Source: Halalkalicoccus jeotgali B3 (lineage in GTDB: Archaea; Halobacteriota; Halobacteria; Halobacteriales; Halalkalicoccaceae). Taken from it: 64,000 bases of DNA. The position numbers and the translations under genes were made by a program. Shown one piece after another: positions 32,369 through 40,475 of the stretch. Every line of letters begins with the position of its first letter. The first letter of the stretch is position 1. Location of the stretch: assembly GCF_000196895.1 (NCBI RefSeq), contig NC_014297.1:992001-1056000 (forward strand), in the 5' to 3' direction. The notes under the pieces were generated by a model. The model worked only from the letters and a program-made list of their open reading frames with translations. It was not told the origin of the DNA and searched no databases.

Positions 32369-32815
32369 CTATCGGACGGGGTAGCCGCCACTCTCTTCGT
32401 CGCTACTGTCGCCCCGCTCGTCGGCCGTCAGTGCGTACCACGCGATCCGATCGCCGTCGAAGTCCGTCACTTCCGGCGTGCCGACGCGATAGAGACCCGG
32501 CGATTCGTCACGGGCGTCGTCGAACGCCAGCCGGTCGCCCCGAGTGATTCCTCGCTCGAGCATCGCACACAGTGCATACTCGACGTCCTCGTCGGGCCCC
32601 TCGACGGCCCGGTCGAACGGCGAGACCTCCGGCGAGACGATGAGTAGTTCCATCTCGACGGGATCGCCGAACTCGTAGTCGGTCGAGCCATCGGTATCGC
32701 TATCGACGGCCTCGCCCGGACGCCAGACGACCGGCCGAGTAAAATCGGGATCGTCGATGACGCCGGCCAGTGAGTCATTCCACGGGCCAGCGTCGGTGGA
32801 GGCGTGCCAGGACAT
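32369..32815 (-). CDS. Head-closure / head-tail connector protein
   Basis: 148 residues, mostly beta: RPVVWRPGEAVDSDTDGSTD, EFGDPVEMELLIVSPEVSPF, ERGITRGDRLAFDDARDESP, LYRVGTPEVTDFDGDRIAWY. Small barrel proteins of this type (stopper, gp16-like) cap the connector. Gene order (adaptor, this gene, tail completion, terminator, sheath) supports the call; sequence family is not definite. Confidence 0.6.
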   Translation of the reverse strand: MSWHASTDAGPWNDSLAGVIDDPDFTRPVVWRPGEAVDSDTDGSTDYEFGDPVEMELLIVSPEVSPFDRAVEGPDEDVEYALCAMLERGITRGDRLAFDDARDESPGLYRVGTPEVTDFDGDRIAWYALTADERGDSSDEESGGYPVR

Positions 32816-32818
32816 GAT

Positions 32819-33259
32819 CTACCGGATCGCCATGCCGAACTTCAGCGCCAGGATCGCCTTCGCGATGCGCTTCGTGAGGACTGACCGCAGATGTCCGGCC
32901 CGGAGGTGTGTCTTCGCCGGACCCAGGACCTTCCGCGGTGGGATGTCTTCGGTCCCCCATTCGTGTATCTGGATCTTCGGATCGGCGATGCCCAACGTGA
33001 CAGCGTTAGGCCCCGACCGACTCACGAACCCGCTCTGTCGCATGCTGCCGCTCTCGCGAAGGATCCGACTGTGCCCCTTCTTCCGAATCGTCGACTCGGC
33101 CAGCGGCGTCCATGACCGCCCGAGAGCGTCTTTGTCCTGGTCCCAGTTGCGTTCGATCCGTTCGAGTTCCGATCGGGCGGCCTCCAGTAGCCCCGTCGAG
33201 AAGGCCGCGACGATCGCCGTCTCGGCCTCTCGGAGGTTGTCGGATCGGTTGACTGGCAT
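32819..33259 (-). CDS. Virion morphogenesis / tail completion protein (gpS-like)
   Basis: 146 residues. Contains the recognisable gpS/virion morphogenesis pattern: WTPLAESTIRKKGHSRILRE (W.pl...T...K......L..), SGSMRQSGFVSRSGPNAVTL, HEWGTEDIPPRKVLGPAKTH (G....PpR..lG). Proteins of this family join heads to tails. N-terminal helix ARSELERIERNWDQD. Well placed between connector genes. Confidence 0.75.
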   Translation of the reverse strand: MPVNRSDNLREAETAIVAAFSTGLLEAARSELERIERNWDQDKDALGRSWTPLAESTIRKKGHSRILRESGSMRQSGFVSRSGPNAVTLGIADPKIQIHEWGTEDIPPRKVLGPAKTHLRAGHLRSVLTKRIAKAILALKFGMAIR

Positions 33260-33265
33260 GGGCGA

Positions 33266-33871
33266 TTAGCCGTCCGGGTCGTACTCGGGGTGGTGCGGGT
33301 CGCGCCGGGAGAGTCGGGCCGGATTGTTCTCCGACTCCAGACTCAGTTTGACCTGCATCCCACGGGTATCATCACCGCCGTTGGGATCGGTCCGGTAGGG
33401 CACGTCGTACGTTCCCTTATCCGGGTAGAACTCGCCGGCGACCCCCATCGCTGTCGGGACGAAGATCCGGAGCGTTTCAGGTGCGCCGCTGGCGTACGGA
33501 TCGGGGAGGTCGACTCCCTCGAGCCCTGCTTCAGTCGCGCCTGCGCCTTGTCCGGCTCGTTGCATGGCCGGCGACGCGCTCGAACTGTTGACGTCAGCCG
33601 GCGTGAGGTCGGGCTCTTCGGTCGCGAGATCCGGGCCCGAGGTGAGGACGTCGAGTTCCTCGTCGAGCGCGTCGAGTGCCGTGCTCCGGGGGTCATCGCG
33701 GCGCATCTCGACGCGCCGGAAGGTCCGCAACTGCTCGGCGGTGTACTCGCCAGTGTCGATCGCCTCGCGGAGGTCGTCGACGGTGTGGTCTGTTTCGGTG
33801 AGGCGATCGCGCAGTGCCTCGCCGGCCTGTTCGTGCGTGCCGCTCAGTGGATGGTCGTCTGTTAGTGGCAT
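33266..33871 (-). CDS. Head-tail module protein of unknown family
   Basis: 201 residues from ATG 33869-33871; a longer in-frame start lies inside the upstream gene. Helical N-terminus (EALRDRLTETDHTVDDLREA, RTFRRVEMRRDDPRSTALDA), flexible middle, and a beta C-terminus with PETLRIFVPTAMGVAGEFYP and MQVKLSLESENNPARLSRRD. Two-part architecture. Located among connector genes; structural role inferred. Confidence 0.58.
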   Translation of the reverse strand: MPLTDDHPLSGTHEQAGEALRDRLTETDHTVDDLREAIDTGEYTAEQLRTFRRVEMRRDDPRSTALDALDEELDVLTSGPDLATEEPDLTPADVNSSSASPAMQRAGQGAGATEAGLEGVDLPDPYASGAPETLRIFVPTAMGVAGEFYPDKGTYDVPYRTDPNGGDDTRGMQVKLSLESENNPARLSRRDPHHPEYDPDG

Positions 33872-33888
33872 GTATGATCCATGTGGTC

Positions 33889-34284
33889 TCAAAACCGGCG
33901 GGGCGTCCTGCACGTCCGACGATCGCCAACAGAATGAAGCGAGGGGGTGTTATCTCCCGTAATCTCGTCGAGGATTTCATCTCGCCGATTTGAAAGCCGG
34001 TCGATGAACTCCCCGACATCCCAGCTCTTGTCGACATCTGCAGCGCCCTTCGCGTCGAGGAATGCCTGTTTGTCCGAAGTGATGACGCGCCATGCCGCCT
34101 CAATGGCGATCGCCTCATCAACATCCGCAGCATCGGCTGATTCAACGCTCCGCTTTTCGACGAATCGAACCGCTCGCGACAGGTGGTACTCGATCAGGCC
34201 CGCGTCGAGATTCTGCTCAGTATCGCCGAGTTCGTAATGGACGGCACTTACACGATCGGTGCCATCACCGCCGTTCGAAGACAT
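33889..34284 (-). CDS. Head-tail adaptor-like protein
   Basis: 131 residues, mainly helical: LDAGLIEYHLSRAVRFVEKR, VDEAIAIEAAWRVITSDKQA, DVGEFIDRLSNRRDEILDEI. All-helical proteins of this size just after the capsid gene are usually the gp6/gp15-type adaptor that docks on the portal. Sequence family not certain. Confidence 0.6.
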   Translation of the reverse strand: MSSNGGDGTDRVSAVHYELGDTEQNLDAGLIEYHLSRAVRFVEKRSVESADAADVDEAIAIEAAWRVITSDKQAFLDAKGAADVDKSWDVGEFIDRLSNRRDEILDEITGDNTPSLHSVGDRRTCRTPRRF

Positions 34285-34295
34285 AGTCAGTCGGA

Positions 34296-34895
34296 CTACT
34301 CAGCGAGATAGTCGCCGATCGCGTTTTTCACGCCGTCGCGGTCATCCCCGCCGGCCTCAGTTTCCCGAAGGGTTTCGAGCTGCTCGTCGGTGAGGTCAGC
34401 TACTTCGAGATCGGATTTGATCTCCGGAATCGTTTGGTCGAGAAACTCTTCGGGTGAGTCGAAACTCTTCTCTGAACCGGAATCCTCGGGGTTGGTTCCA
34501 TCGTCGGCATCGGTGCTAGTCTCGGTGTCGGTAGTCCCGGACTCACTTTCCGGATCTTCGTCTCCGTCGGTGGGGAGGAGGTTGTCGGCGAACGCCCGAG
34601 CGATCCCCGCTTCGAAGTGCTCGATGTCGCCGGGTTGGGCGTCGCCAATCGGAGTTCGGTGGACACGATACTCCCCCGCCTCGACGGGACCGGGCTGATC
34701 GGCAAGAGTCGACGGACCGCCATTGCCACCAACGACCTGCGAGCGGAACTCGTCATCGGGCAGGTCTTCGTCCGCAGGGTGCAGATTATCCTCGAACGCA
34801 CTTGCCACGTCCGGCGAGAGTTCGATTGTTTCGCCAGGTTGGGTACCGGCGATGGGCTCGTTCAGGACCTGATATTCCTGCGTATCATCTGCCAT
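34296..34895 (-). CDS. Capsid-associated protein with internal duplication
   Basis: 199 residues. Two related repeats: EYQVLNEPIAGTQPGETIEL...AFEDNLHPADED (residues about 7-45) and EYRVHRTPIGDAQPGDIEHF...AFADNLLPTDGDED (about 73-113). A disordered Ser/Thr/Asp linker follows, then a helical domain PEEFLDQTIPEIKSDLEVAD with LTDEQLETLRETE resembling the HeH/Rho-N-like fold. It lies immediately after the capsid gene; perhaps a capsid-linked cement or head completion protein. Confidence 0.62.
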   Translation of the reverse strand: MADDTQEYQVLNEPIAGTQPGETIELSPDVASAFEDNLHPADEDLPDDEFRSQVVGGNGGPSTLADQPGPVEAGEYRVHRTPIGDAQPGDIEHFEAGIARAFADNLLPTDGDEDPESESGTTDTETSTDADDGTNPEDSGSEKSFDSPEEFLDQTIPEIKSDLEVADLTDEQLETLRETEAGGDDRDGVKNAIGDYLAE

Positions 34896-34901
34896 GCGCT
34901 A

Positions 34902-35972
34902 TCAGGCCTCCGAATCAGTACCGGCACCAGCGAAGTGAACGATGCCGGTGTTGCCGTCCTGGTTGTGCTTGATCCTGGGCGCGAGCAGGTGGTAGAGTTT
35001 GAACTGGTTCACGACGCCACCATGGCTATCCCACGAGAGGTTGAGTGGGCCGTCGGGAAGACGCGCCATGTCGATGACCTGCGGACTGGGCTTGAACAGG
35101 ACCGCCTCGCCGTCGGGCATCCGCGGAACGTGGACGATTCGGTCAAGATCCGAGATTTCCTCGAGACGATCCCGGGTCGAGGTGTCGTTGATTGCGGTGG
35201 TCTCGTAATCGCGGTTGAAGTACGTGTCCTGCTTCGTCGCAGTGAGCAGCCACATGCCCGACCCCTCAGCGTAGTACTTCCGGTCTTTCAGCTGACCGAT
35301 GCCTTCGAGGACGTCGTTCTTCGCCGTCGGACCATCGTCCCACGTCCCGGACGTGGGCTGCTGAAGCCGCCCTTCGACGTTCAGCATACCAGGGCAGCCA
35401 AGCGTGTAGCCCTGCTGGGTCGTCAACTGGATGCGCGACCCGTAGAGCATCGTGTCTTCGAGGAGCTCGGACGCGCTCTCGCCCGCACCTTCGGCGTACT
35501 GTGCCTCGATGTCCGTGCCGTAGGCGATCGCCTTCTCGATCTGGGCCTGTGGGATGCGGTAGTCCTTGATCGTGTAGGGCACGGCAATCCCTTCACGACC
35601 CTGTGCGAGTGCGCCCTCTTCGCTGCGAGTCATGAGATCCGAAGAGTGCTCGGCCTCATTCATCCGCCCACGGATCCCCCACGAGGTTTCGGTCTCCCAC
35701 CACTGGAGGTCGTGGGTCAGCTCCGCCTCCTCGAACAACTGCACGAGGACGAGGTTGTCGTACATCGGGGCCATGACCGTATCGTCGATCGAGTCGAGGA
35801 TGGCCGGCGGGAGCGACGATGCATTGACGCGAAGTTCGTCGCGTTCTTCGGCCGAGTTGGCGTTGAGCTGGTCTCGAACGCTGCCGCCCATCTGCCCCTT
35901 GGCGGTCTGATTGAGTCCCTGTCCATCGAGTCCTGTCTGCCCGTCATTCATGTAGTAGTCCTGAGTGCTCAT
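34902..35972 (-). CDS. Major capsid protein (HK97 fold)
   Basis: 356 residues. Encapsulin/HK97-type capsid: N-arm LNQTAKGQMGGSVRDQLNAN, APMYDNLVLVQLFEEAELTH (long helix onset), SWGIRGRMNEAEHSSDLMTR, the GIAVPYTIKDYRIPQAQIEK stretch, ESASELLEDTMLYGSRIQLT (P-domain), and an A-domain with RDRLEEISDLDRIVHVPRMP. The order protease/scaffold, decoration, capsid, connectors is standard. The 356-residue length and lack of a long N-terminal delta domain fit use of a separate scaffold from the upstream gene. Confidence 0.87.
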   Translation of the reverse strand: MSTQDYYMNDGQTGLDGQGLNQTAKGQMGGSVRDQLNANSAEERDELRVNASSLPPAILDSIDDTVMAPMYDNLVLVQLFEEAELTHDLQWWETETSWGIRGRMNEAEHSSDLMTRSEEGALAQGREGIAVPYTIKDYRIPQAQIEKAIAYGTDIEAQYAEGAGESASELLEDTMLYGSRIQLTTQQGYTLGCPGMLNVEGRLQQPTSGTWDDGPTAKNDVLEGIGQLKDRKYYAEGSGMWLLTATKQDTYFNRDYETTAINDTSTRDRLEEISDLDRIVHVPRMPDGEAVLFKPSPQVIDMARLPDGPLNLSWDSHGGVVNQFKLYHLLAPRIKHNQDGNTGIVHFAGAGTDSEA

Positions 35973-36497
35973 TTACATCATCACCTCCAGACGGATTCGG
36001 TTGGGGCCGTCTGACTCCCCACTCGTGTCAACGCCTTCGAGGGCGCGAACGATCGCGTTCTCTGCAGTCTCGCCACCGCCGCTGTCGATCGAACGGAACG
36101 TCCCGTCACCGTTCGAAACGAGGAGATCGTCCTCTTCAACCGTGTTGCCGTCGGCGAGAAGGCCCCACACACGGTGGAGCTTATCGAACCCGGCGAACAG
36201 CGCGGTATCACCCGCAAAGTGAGTTGCGTTGTTGACCGTCGAGAGTTCGTTCGCGAAGATATCGGTATCGTCGGCGAGCATTCCCCAGTCGCGCTTTTCG
36301 ACGGCGAACATCGGCGATGCCGGGCCGCCGTCTTCGGAGTGGTTCTGGAGCTCGTCGCCGTTTCGCTCGACAAGTGCCCCTGGCCGAATGTCTTCGGCCG
36401 CGGGAAGGTCGTCGACTTCGATTTCGTCCATGCCGCGGAGGATGGCGGTGTGGGGGCTGTACGTCTCTGCGTTCGGATTCGGAGATTTGAATGGCAT
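35973..36497 (-). CDS. Head decoration protein
   Basis: 174 residues, beta-barrel-like: DIRPGALVERNGDELQNHSE, SPMFAVEKRDWGMLADDTDI, FAGDTALFAGFDKLHRVWGL, EDDLLVSNGDGTFRS. The pattern of short strands linked by Gly/Asp and a PG-lead-in (RPGALVE) is that of DUF2190-like or gpD-like decoration proteins. Stop abuts the capsid start with no gap, so expressed together. Confidence 0.7.
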   Translation of the reverse strand: MPFKSPNPNAETYSPHTAILRGMDEIEVDDLPAAEDIRPGALVERNGDELQNHSEDGGPASPMFAVEKRDWGMLADDTDIFANELSTVNNATHFAGDTALFAGFDKLHRVWGLLADGNTVEEDDLLVSNGDGTFRSIDSGGGETAENAIVRALEGVDTSGESDGPNRIRLEVMM

Positions 36498-36541
36498 CTA
36501 CGTGTACCTGTGTTGAGTATCGCAGTCAGTCGCGAATCGAC

Positions 36542-37111
36542 TCAGTCGCTCGATTCCGCCTTCTGGTTGGCGGCGTATTCGGCAAAACTCCCGCCAGTAC
36601 TCGTCGTTCCCTCGTCCTCGTCGGCGTTGCCGTCGATATCGGAGGGGAACGGTTCGTTGAGCCCGCCCCAGTCCGCAGCGCTGGTGGCTTCCTGAAGTGC
36701 GTTCGCCGTCGTCTCGAGTACTTCAGTGTCCATCTCGTCGAGTTGCTCGTCGGAGTAGCGATTCGAGTTCGCCTGAATGACGTCCGTCGCCTGCTTGCGA
36801 CGGCGCTGCTCGTTCGCGTCGCGGTTGGCGTTCAGCTCGTCGATGACCTCCTGCTGGGCATTGACCGTCTGGCGGAGATCGGAGAGCTCGTCCTGGAACG
36901 CGTCAGGCAGGGCGTCGATGTCTGAGTTGACGTCAACGTCGTCGGTGTCGGTACCCCCATCGCCGCCCTCTTCAGAGGCTTCCGCAGCGTTCTCGACGAG
37001 AGTGTTGAGGCTCTCGAGTTGGTTGCTATCCATCCGACGGAGTTGCTCGGAGCTAAACTCCGTCGCATTTGCGATGCGCTCGTAGTCGTCGTCAGTAATA
37101 TCGTCTCCCAT
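36542..37111 (-). CDS. Nested scaffold protein (internal start in protease gene)
   Basis: 189 residues from an in-frame ATG (37109-37111) giving MGDDITDDDYERIANATEFS then a coiled coil (FQDELSDLRQTVNAQQEV) and a Glu/Asp-rich tail ending FAEYAANQKAESSD. Like lambda Nu3 within C, tailed viruses often make scaffold from an internal start. No clear Shine-Dalgarno upstream, so this is an inference from domain architecture. Confidence 0.4.
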   Translation of the reverse strand: MGDDITDDDYERIANATEFSSEQLRRMDSNQLESLNTLVENAAEASEEGGDGGTDTDDVDVNSDIDALPDAFQDELSDLRQTVNAQQEVIDELNANRDANEQRRRKQATDVIQANSNRYSDEQLDEMDTEVLETTANALQEATSAADWGGLNEPFPSDIDGNADEDEGTTSTGGSFAEYAANQKAESSD

Positions 37112-38860
37112 TGTTGTGCTGCTCGTGTTCGTATTCGCTGAGTTGATTGCCTTCGTCTCCCGGCCGTTCGCGCTGCAGTGACACTCCTCATGCGTTCCCG
37201 TGTTGCAATCACAGGCAGTGTCACCACCCCCTCGACTGCTATTGAGGCCCGCCCGCTGGAGTAGCGACCCCACCGAGTGAAGGATGCCGGCTGCCTCATT
37301 GGCGTCCACATCGGCCGTGCTGTCACCGTCCTCGAAGTCGTGGCCGAACTCATCGACAAGTAACTGCCGAGCTACCTCGCGGGCGGACTCGCGTTGCTCA
37401 TCGGGGATGGTCCACCGAGAGCCAGTCGTCCCGAGGACGTCCTCGAGAAGCTCCTCATGAAGAACGCCGTCGGGGCTGACCACCGCGCCCATCAGAAGGT
37501 TGTCCTCAGTCTCGGCGTCGGGATTGCCCAGTAGTGACTTCCGGGCAATCCACCCCCGAGCTCCGTCCGGCACTTCGCTCAGTGCGGAGTAAGGATCGCC
37601 CTGATAGTCCGCATCGGTCGCGTCAGCCCATGCCTCAAGGTACTCATCGAGGCCCCACCACAACTCCCAGGATTCGAGGCCTTCGGCGTCCGCTGCTGCA
37701 ACGGACATCGTCTCGTCGTACTCCGGGGTGCGCGCCTCGGAGAGGATATTCCCCTGTATTGACGTACTCGATCGATTGCCGTTAGTAGTCACACCGTTCG
37801 AATCGATTTGCTCCGATGGGAACTCCTCGATGACAGTGAGGTTCTCCTCGAGGACCGTTTCCTCTTCGTCGGTGTTTTCCCACTCGACGCTATCGTCATC
37901 ATCGTCTGTCGGGACTTGCTCGTAAACGGCGACGAGGACAGACTCATCGTCATCGTCGAGTTCGTCGGCTACGATACCATACCGCGTCTCGTCTGTGTTC
38001 TCCGCCTCCCAGCGGACGCGGTCGTCTTCGGATTGATTTAGCTCCATATCATAATCTCCCTCCTCGCTGGATTGGGGCGTAGATGGCCGATCACGTCCGC
38101 CCTCTGGTGGGCGCATGTTGACGAACACGCGATCGGCCGATCGGCCCGGTTGTCCGTTGACGCAGTAGCCCGCGCCGGGAACACCTTCTGGCCCGGCCGA
38201 TGGTGGTGTATGCCCCGACACGCCGATCGTATTCGTGACCGGCGTCTCGGATTCGTCGACCGTCGCCAGTGCGTTCTCGACGATGCCGTCAGATGCATCA
38301 ACACCACACCCATCTGAGCACGAGCACTTTCCGGGGCCCAGATCATCAGGCAACAGCGCGACGTGATCCGGACGGAGGTTGACTTTCACTTCATCGCGGT
38401 ACGATTCACCATCGACGCCCTCGTAGACGCCTGGTGTGCCGGGGTCGCCCCGATATGCCGACGACACTTCGAGCTCGTCGCCATCTTCGAGGATCTCGAT
38501 AATGCGCTCGCCGTACACCCCGAGTGTCTCAGTTTGCTCGACATCGACCCACAGATCACCGTTCAGTTCGCGCTCGTCGGTGTCATACGAGGCGTAGTAC
38601 AACGAACCTGTGACGGCGTTGTCGATGACTTCCGGGAGGCGGGCGGTGATGTAGTTGCCGTGGACATCGACCGGGTGGCCGATCGGCAATGGAACGTGGT
38701 TCCACCCCGGAACGCTCTCAGCGAACGCCTCATCAGGGACGTATCCCCCGTTGAGGCTCATCGGTCGGGCGACCGTTACGTTCGCGACGAGGTACTCACG
38801 TCCGTTTCGTTCTTCTTCACGGACGGTCTCAACGTCGATGCTATTGGTACAGAGTTGCAT
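36542..38860 (-). CDS. Capsid maturation protease fused to scaffold (DUF2213-like)
   Basis: 772 residues, multidomain. Residues 1 to about 190: prohead protease of the DUF2213 type (VANVTVARPMSLNGGYVPDE, WNHVPLPIGHPVDVHGNYIT, ELEVSSAYRGDPGTPGVYEG, VKVNLRPDHVALLPDD). A Cys cluster GKCSCSDGCGVD follows. Residues about 285-345 look like an SH3/KOW barrel (DRVRWEAENTDETRYGIVAD). Residues about 400-520 form a helical domain (GWIARKSLLGNPDAETED), then a second Cys cluster CDCNTGTHEECHC. The last 190 residues are acidic coiled-coil scaffold (AFQDELSDLRQTVNAQQEVI). A start at 37111 would make the scaffold alone. Such added domains are unusual for a head protease. Confidence 0.8.
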   Translation of the reverse strand: MQLCTNSIDVETVREEERNGREYLVANVTVARPMSLNGGYVPDEAFAESVPGWNHVPLPIGHPVDVHGNYITARLPEVIDNAVTGSLYYASYDTDERELNGDLWVDVEQTETLGVYGERIIEILEDGDELEVSSAYRGDPGTPGVYEGVDGESYRDEVKVNLRPDHVALLPDDLGPGKCSCSDGCGVDASDGIVENALATVDESETPVTNTIGVSGHTPPSAGPEGVPGAGYCVNGQPGRSADRVFVNMRPPEGGRDRPSTPQSSEEGDYDMELNQSEDDRVRWEAENTDETRYGIVADELDDDDESVLVAVYEQVPTDDDDDSVEWENTDEEETVLEENLTVIEEFPSEQIDSNGVTTNGNRSSTSIQGNILSEARTPEYDETMSVAAADAEGLESWELWWGLDEYLEAWADATDADYQGDPYSALSEVPDGARGWIARKSLLGNPDAETEDNLLMGAVVSPDGVLHEELLEDVLGTTGSRWTIPDEQRESAREVARQLLVDEFGHDFEDGDSTADVDANEAAGILHSVGSLLQRAGLNSSRGGGDTACDCNTGTHEECHCSANGRETKAINSANTNTSSTTMGDDITDDDYERIANATEFSSEQLRRMDSNQLESLNTLVENAAEASEEGGDGGTDTDDVDVNSDIDALPDAFQDELSDLRQTVNAQQEVIDELNANRDANEQRRRKQATDVIQANSNRYSDEQLDEMDTEVLETTANALQEATSAADWGGLNEPFPSDIDGNADEDEGTTSTGGSFAEYAANQKAESSD

Positions 38861-38872
38861 TGCTGAATTGAT

Positions 38873-39865
38873 CTAACCTGTCAAAACCACTCTACATCTA
38901 CACCGAGGGTGTAAGGGTGGGTTCGGGCCCACGCCCGTCCGGATCTCAGTTAGCGTCCACGATGTCCCCTCGTATGGCGAACACCTGCCACAAACTCTGA
39001 GGTCTCCGGCGGTCGTGTACTCGTATTCAGGATCGTCGTCCTCGATGTCGTACTCGATCGAAACGCCGACTTCTTCGACGCCGACTTCGGCTCCACGCTC
39101 GATGACAGCCGTATTGACTGACTCGACGATCCGAGTATGAGCCGACGTCTCCGTACTGGTTTGGCCGACAGCGTTGACTCGGCCGACGACCTGATTCGTG
39201 AGCTCGCGGATTGTGATCCCGCCAGCAGCCGCAAGCGAGAGATCCTCCGAGAGGGTGCGCTGGGCCTGCGTATGCGTCTCATTGACTGCCCGATTTACGT
39301 CACCATAAATCTGAGTGCGCTCTTGTTTTAGCGCATCCTGATGGCGATCGCGCCCAACCAGGTCGCTCGGGTTTTCATCCCCGTCATCGCCAGTATTCGG
39401 ATCGGGAAGTGACGACTGACGCAGATCGTGATTCGCGAGCGAGAGGCCACGAGCGTACGCCGCAGCGACCATCGCTGCAGTGTAATGGCCCCCCTCTTTG
39501 ACACGCTCTTCATCAAGCGGCTCGAGAACGTGCTCGTCAAGGACGGCACGGAACCACTCGGAGAATCGTGAGAGTCGGTCGGCGTTCGACTCAGTACCGA
39601 AGTCATCGATTACGTCCGGGCGAAGTGTGCCGGGCGCGACCGACCGCTCGGGGCCATGATCGATGTCGCGGAGCCGGAGGGCATCGTTGCGTTCGAGTGT
39701 CTCGCGAAGGATCCCTCGGACAGTCGCCCATCGGTTGTTGAACGTACCAGTGGCGTTCTTTCGGGCTGTCTTCGTCCCCGTCGGGTCCTCGCTTCGAGCG
39801 TCCTGGTTCGGATGAAGCGTTGAGCCCGCTTCGAAGACGTCCGACTGAGACGTGGTACTACTCAT
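38873..39865 (-). CDS. Minor head protein, Mu gpF/SPP1 gp7 family
   Basis: 330 residues. Diagnostic C-terminus: TTAGDLRVCGRCSPYEGTSW followed by GVGPNPPLHPRCRCRVVLTG, the C..C-plus-PPxHPxCRC signature of the phage head morphogenesis (Mu F) family. N-terminal half is helical (VLDEHVLEPLDEERVKEGGH, DVNRAVNETHTQAQRTLSED). These proteins associate with the portal and may be ejected with the DNA. It lies between portal and protease, the canonical place. Confidence 0.9.
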   Translation of the reverse strand: MSSTTSQSDVFEAGSTLHPNQDARSEDPTGTKTARKNATGTFNNRWATVRGILRETLERNDALRLRDIDHGPERSVAPGTLRPDVIDDFGTESNADRLSRFSEWFRAVLDEHVLEPLDEERVKEGGHYTAAMVAAAYARGLSLANHDLRQSSLPDPNTGDDGDENPSDLVGRDRHQDALKQERTQIYGDVNRAVNETHTQAQRTLSEDLSLAAAGGITIRELTNQVVGRVNAVGQTSTETSAHTRIVESVNTAVIERGAEVGVEEVGVSIEYDIEDDDPEYEYTTAGDLRVCGRCSPYEGTSWTLTEIRTGVGPNPPLHPRCRCRVVLTG

Positions 39866-39886
39866 CAGGGATGGGATGTGACGACG

Positions 39887-40291
39887 TTAGGCGAACCGGC
39901 CTTGGTACGGACTCCGCGGGCCATTCTCTGACTCTTCGTTTGGCTTGAGTGGTTCGGGCCAGTTCGCTGTGTAGCCGCTGAACTGATCGGAATGGATGAC
40001 CGTATTGCCAGTCTCACCACATCGACGCCGAACGACCTCGTGTCGAATCCACCCCTCAGACTCACCGACCGTCGAGAAGATGAGACGTTCTCGATAGAAC
40101 GGACACCCCTTTGCCCCACCCCGTGCTTCCGCTTCGAAGGGGTAGGTGGCGTCGATCGTGTGGTACGCCTCGACTTCGAAGTCGCCGTCATTCCATGTGG
40201 TGGTCGTAAGTGTTGTCGGGCCACTGAGTCGGATTGATGCGAGATCCTCGAGAATGGCAACGGCGGCGTCGCGGTCATAATCGTAGTTCAT
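39887..40291 (-). CDS. Hypothetical protein in head module
   Basis: 134 residues: RDAAVAILEDLASIRLSGPT, EVEAYHTIDATYPFEAEARG, CPFYRERLIFSTVGESEGWI, RHEVVRRRCGETGNTVIHSD. Beta-rich with three cysteines; not recognised. Coupled with the 27-residue ORF by 4 bases. Between portal and minor head genes, so presumably head-associated, but could be a non-structural cargo. Confidence 0.58.
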   Translation of the reverse strand: MNYDYDRDAAVAILEDLASIRLSGPTTLTTTTWNDGDFEVEAYHTIDATYPFEAEARGGAKGCPFYRERLIFSTVGESEGWIRHEVVRRRCGETGNTVIHSDQFSGYTANWPEPLKPNEESENGPRSPYQGRFA

Positions 40292-40371
40292 GCGGGCACC
40301 TCGCCGTTACTGTTTTTTACCGATTCGGGCAGCCCGTCGTAGCTTACCGATCGTGGGTCGTCGCCGCTCAT
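40288..40371 (-). CDS. 27-residue coupled small ORF
   Basis: Reads MSGDDPRSVSYDGLPESVK then NSNGEVPA. Its ATG overlaps the upstream stop and its stop overlaps the next ATG (ATGA on both sides), continuing a chain of coupled starts from the portal gene (40475, 40371, 40291). May be a true microprotein or a coupling spacer. Confidence 0.45.
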   Translation of the reverse strand: MSGDDPRSVSYDGLPESVKNSNGEVPA

Positions 40372-40475
40372 CCGTCGCTCTCTTGTTCGTCTTCGTCGTC
40401 CTCATCGCTGTCAGGACGGAGTTCTTCCGGAGTCTGTGCGCGCTCGTCATCGGTCGCGGGCGTGATATCAGTCAT
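40368..40475 (-). CDS. 35-residue acidic small ORF
   Basis: ATG at 40473-40475 overlaps the end of the portal gene by 8 bases; product MTDITPATDDERAQTPEEL then an almost wholly acidic tail (PDSDEDDEDEQESDG). Possibly a disordered accessory peptide; reality rests on overlaps. Confidence 0.45.
   Translation of the reverse strand: MTDITPATDDERAQTPEELRPDSDEDDEDEQESDG

Noticed and set aside
34617-36014. Rightward open frame of 465 codons across the capsid gene
   Set aside because: Lies opposite the capsid and neighbour genes, whose sequences are recognisable; composition not haloarchaeal.
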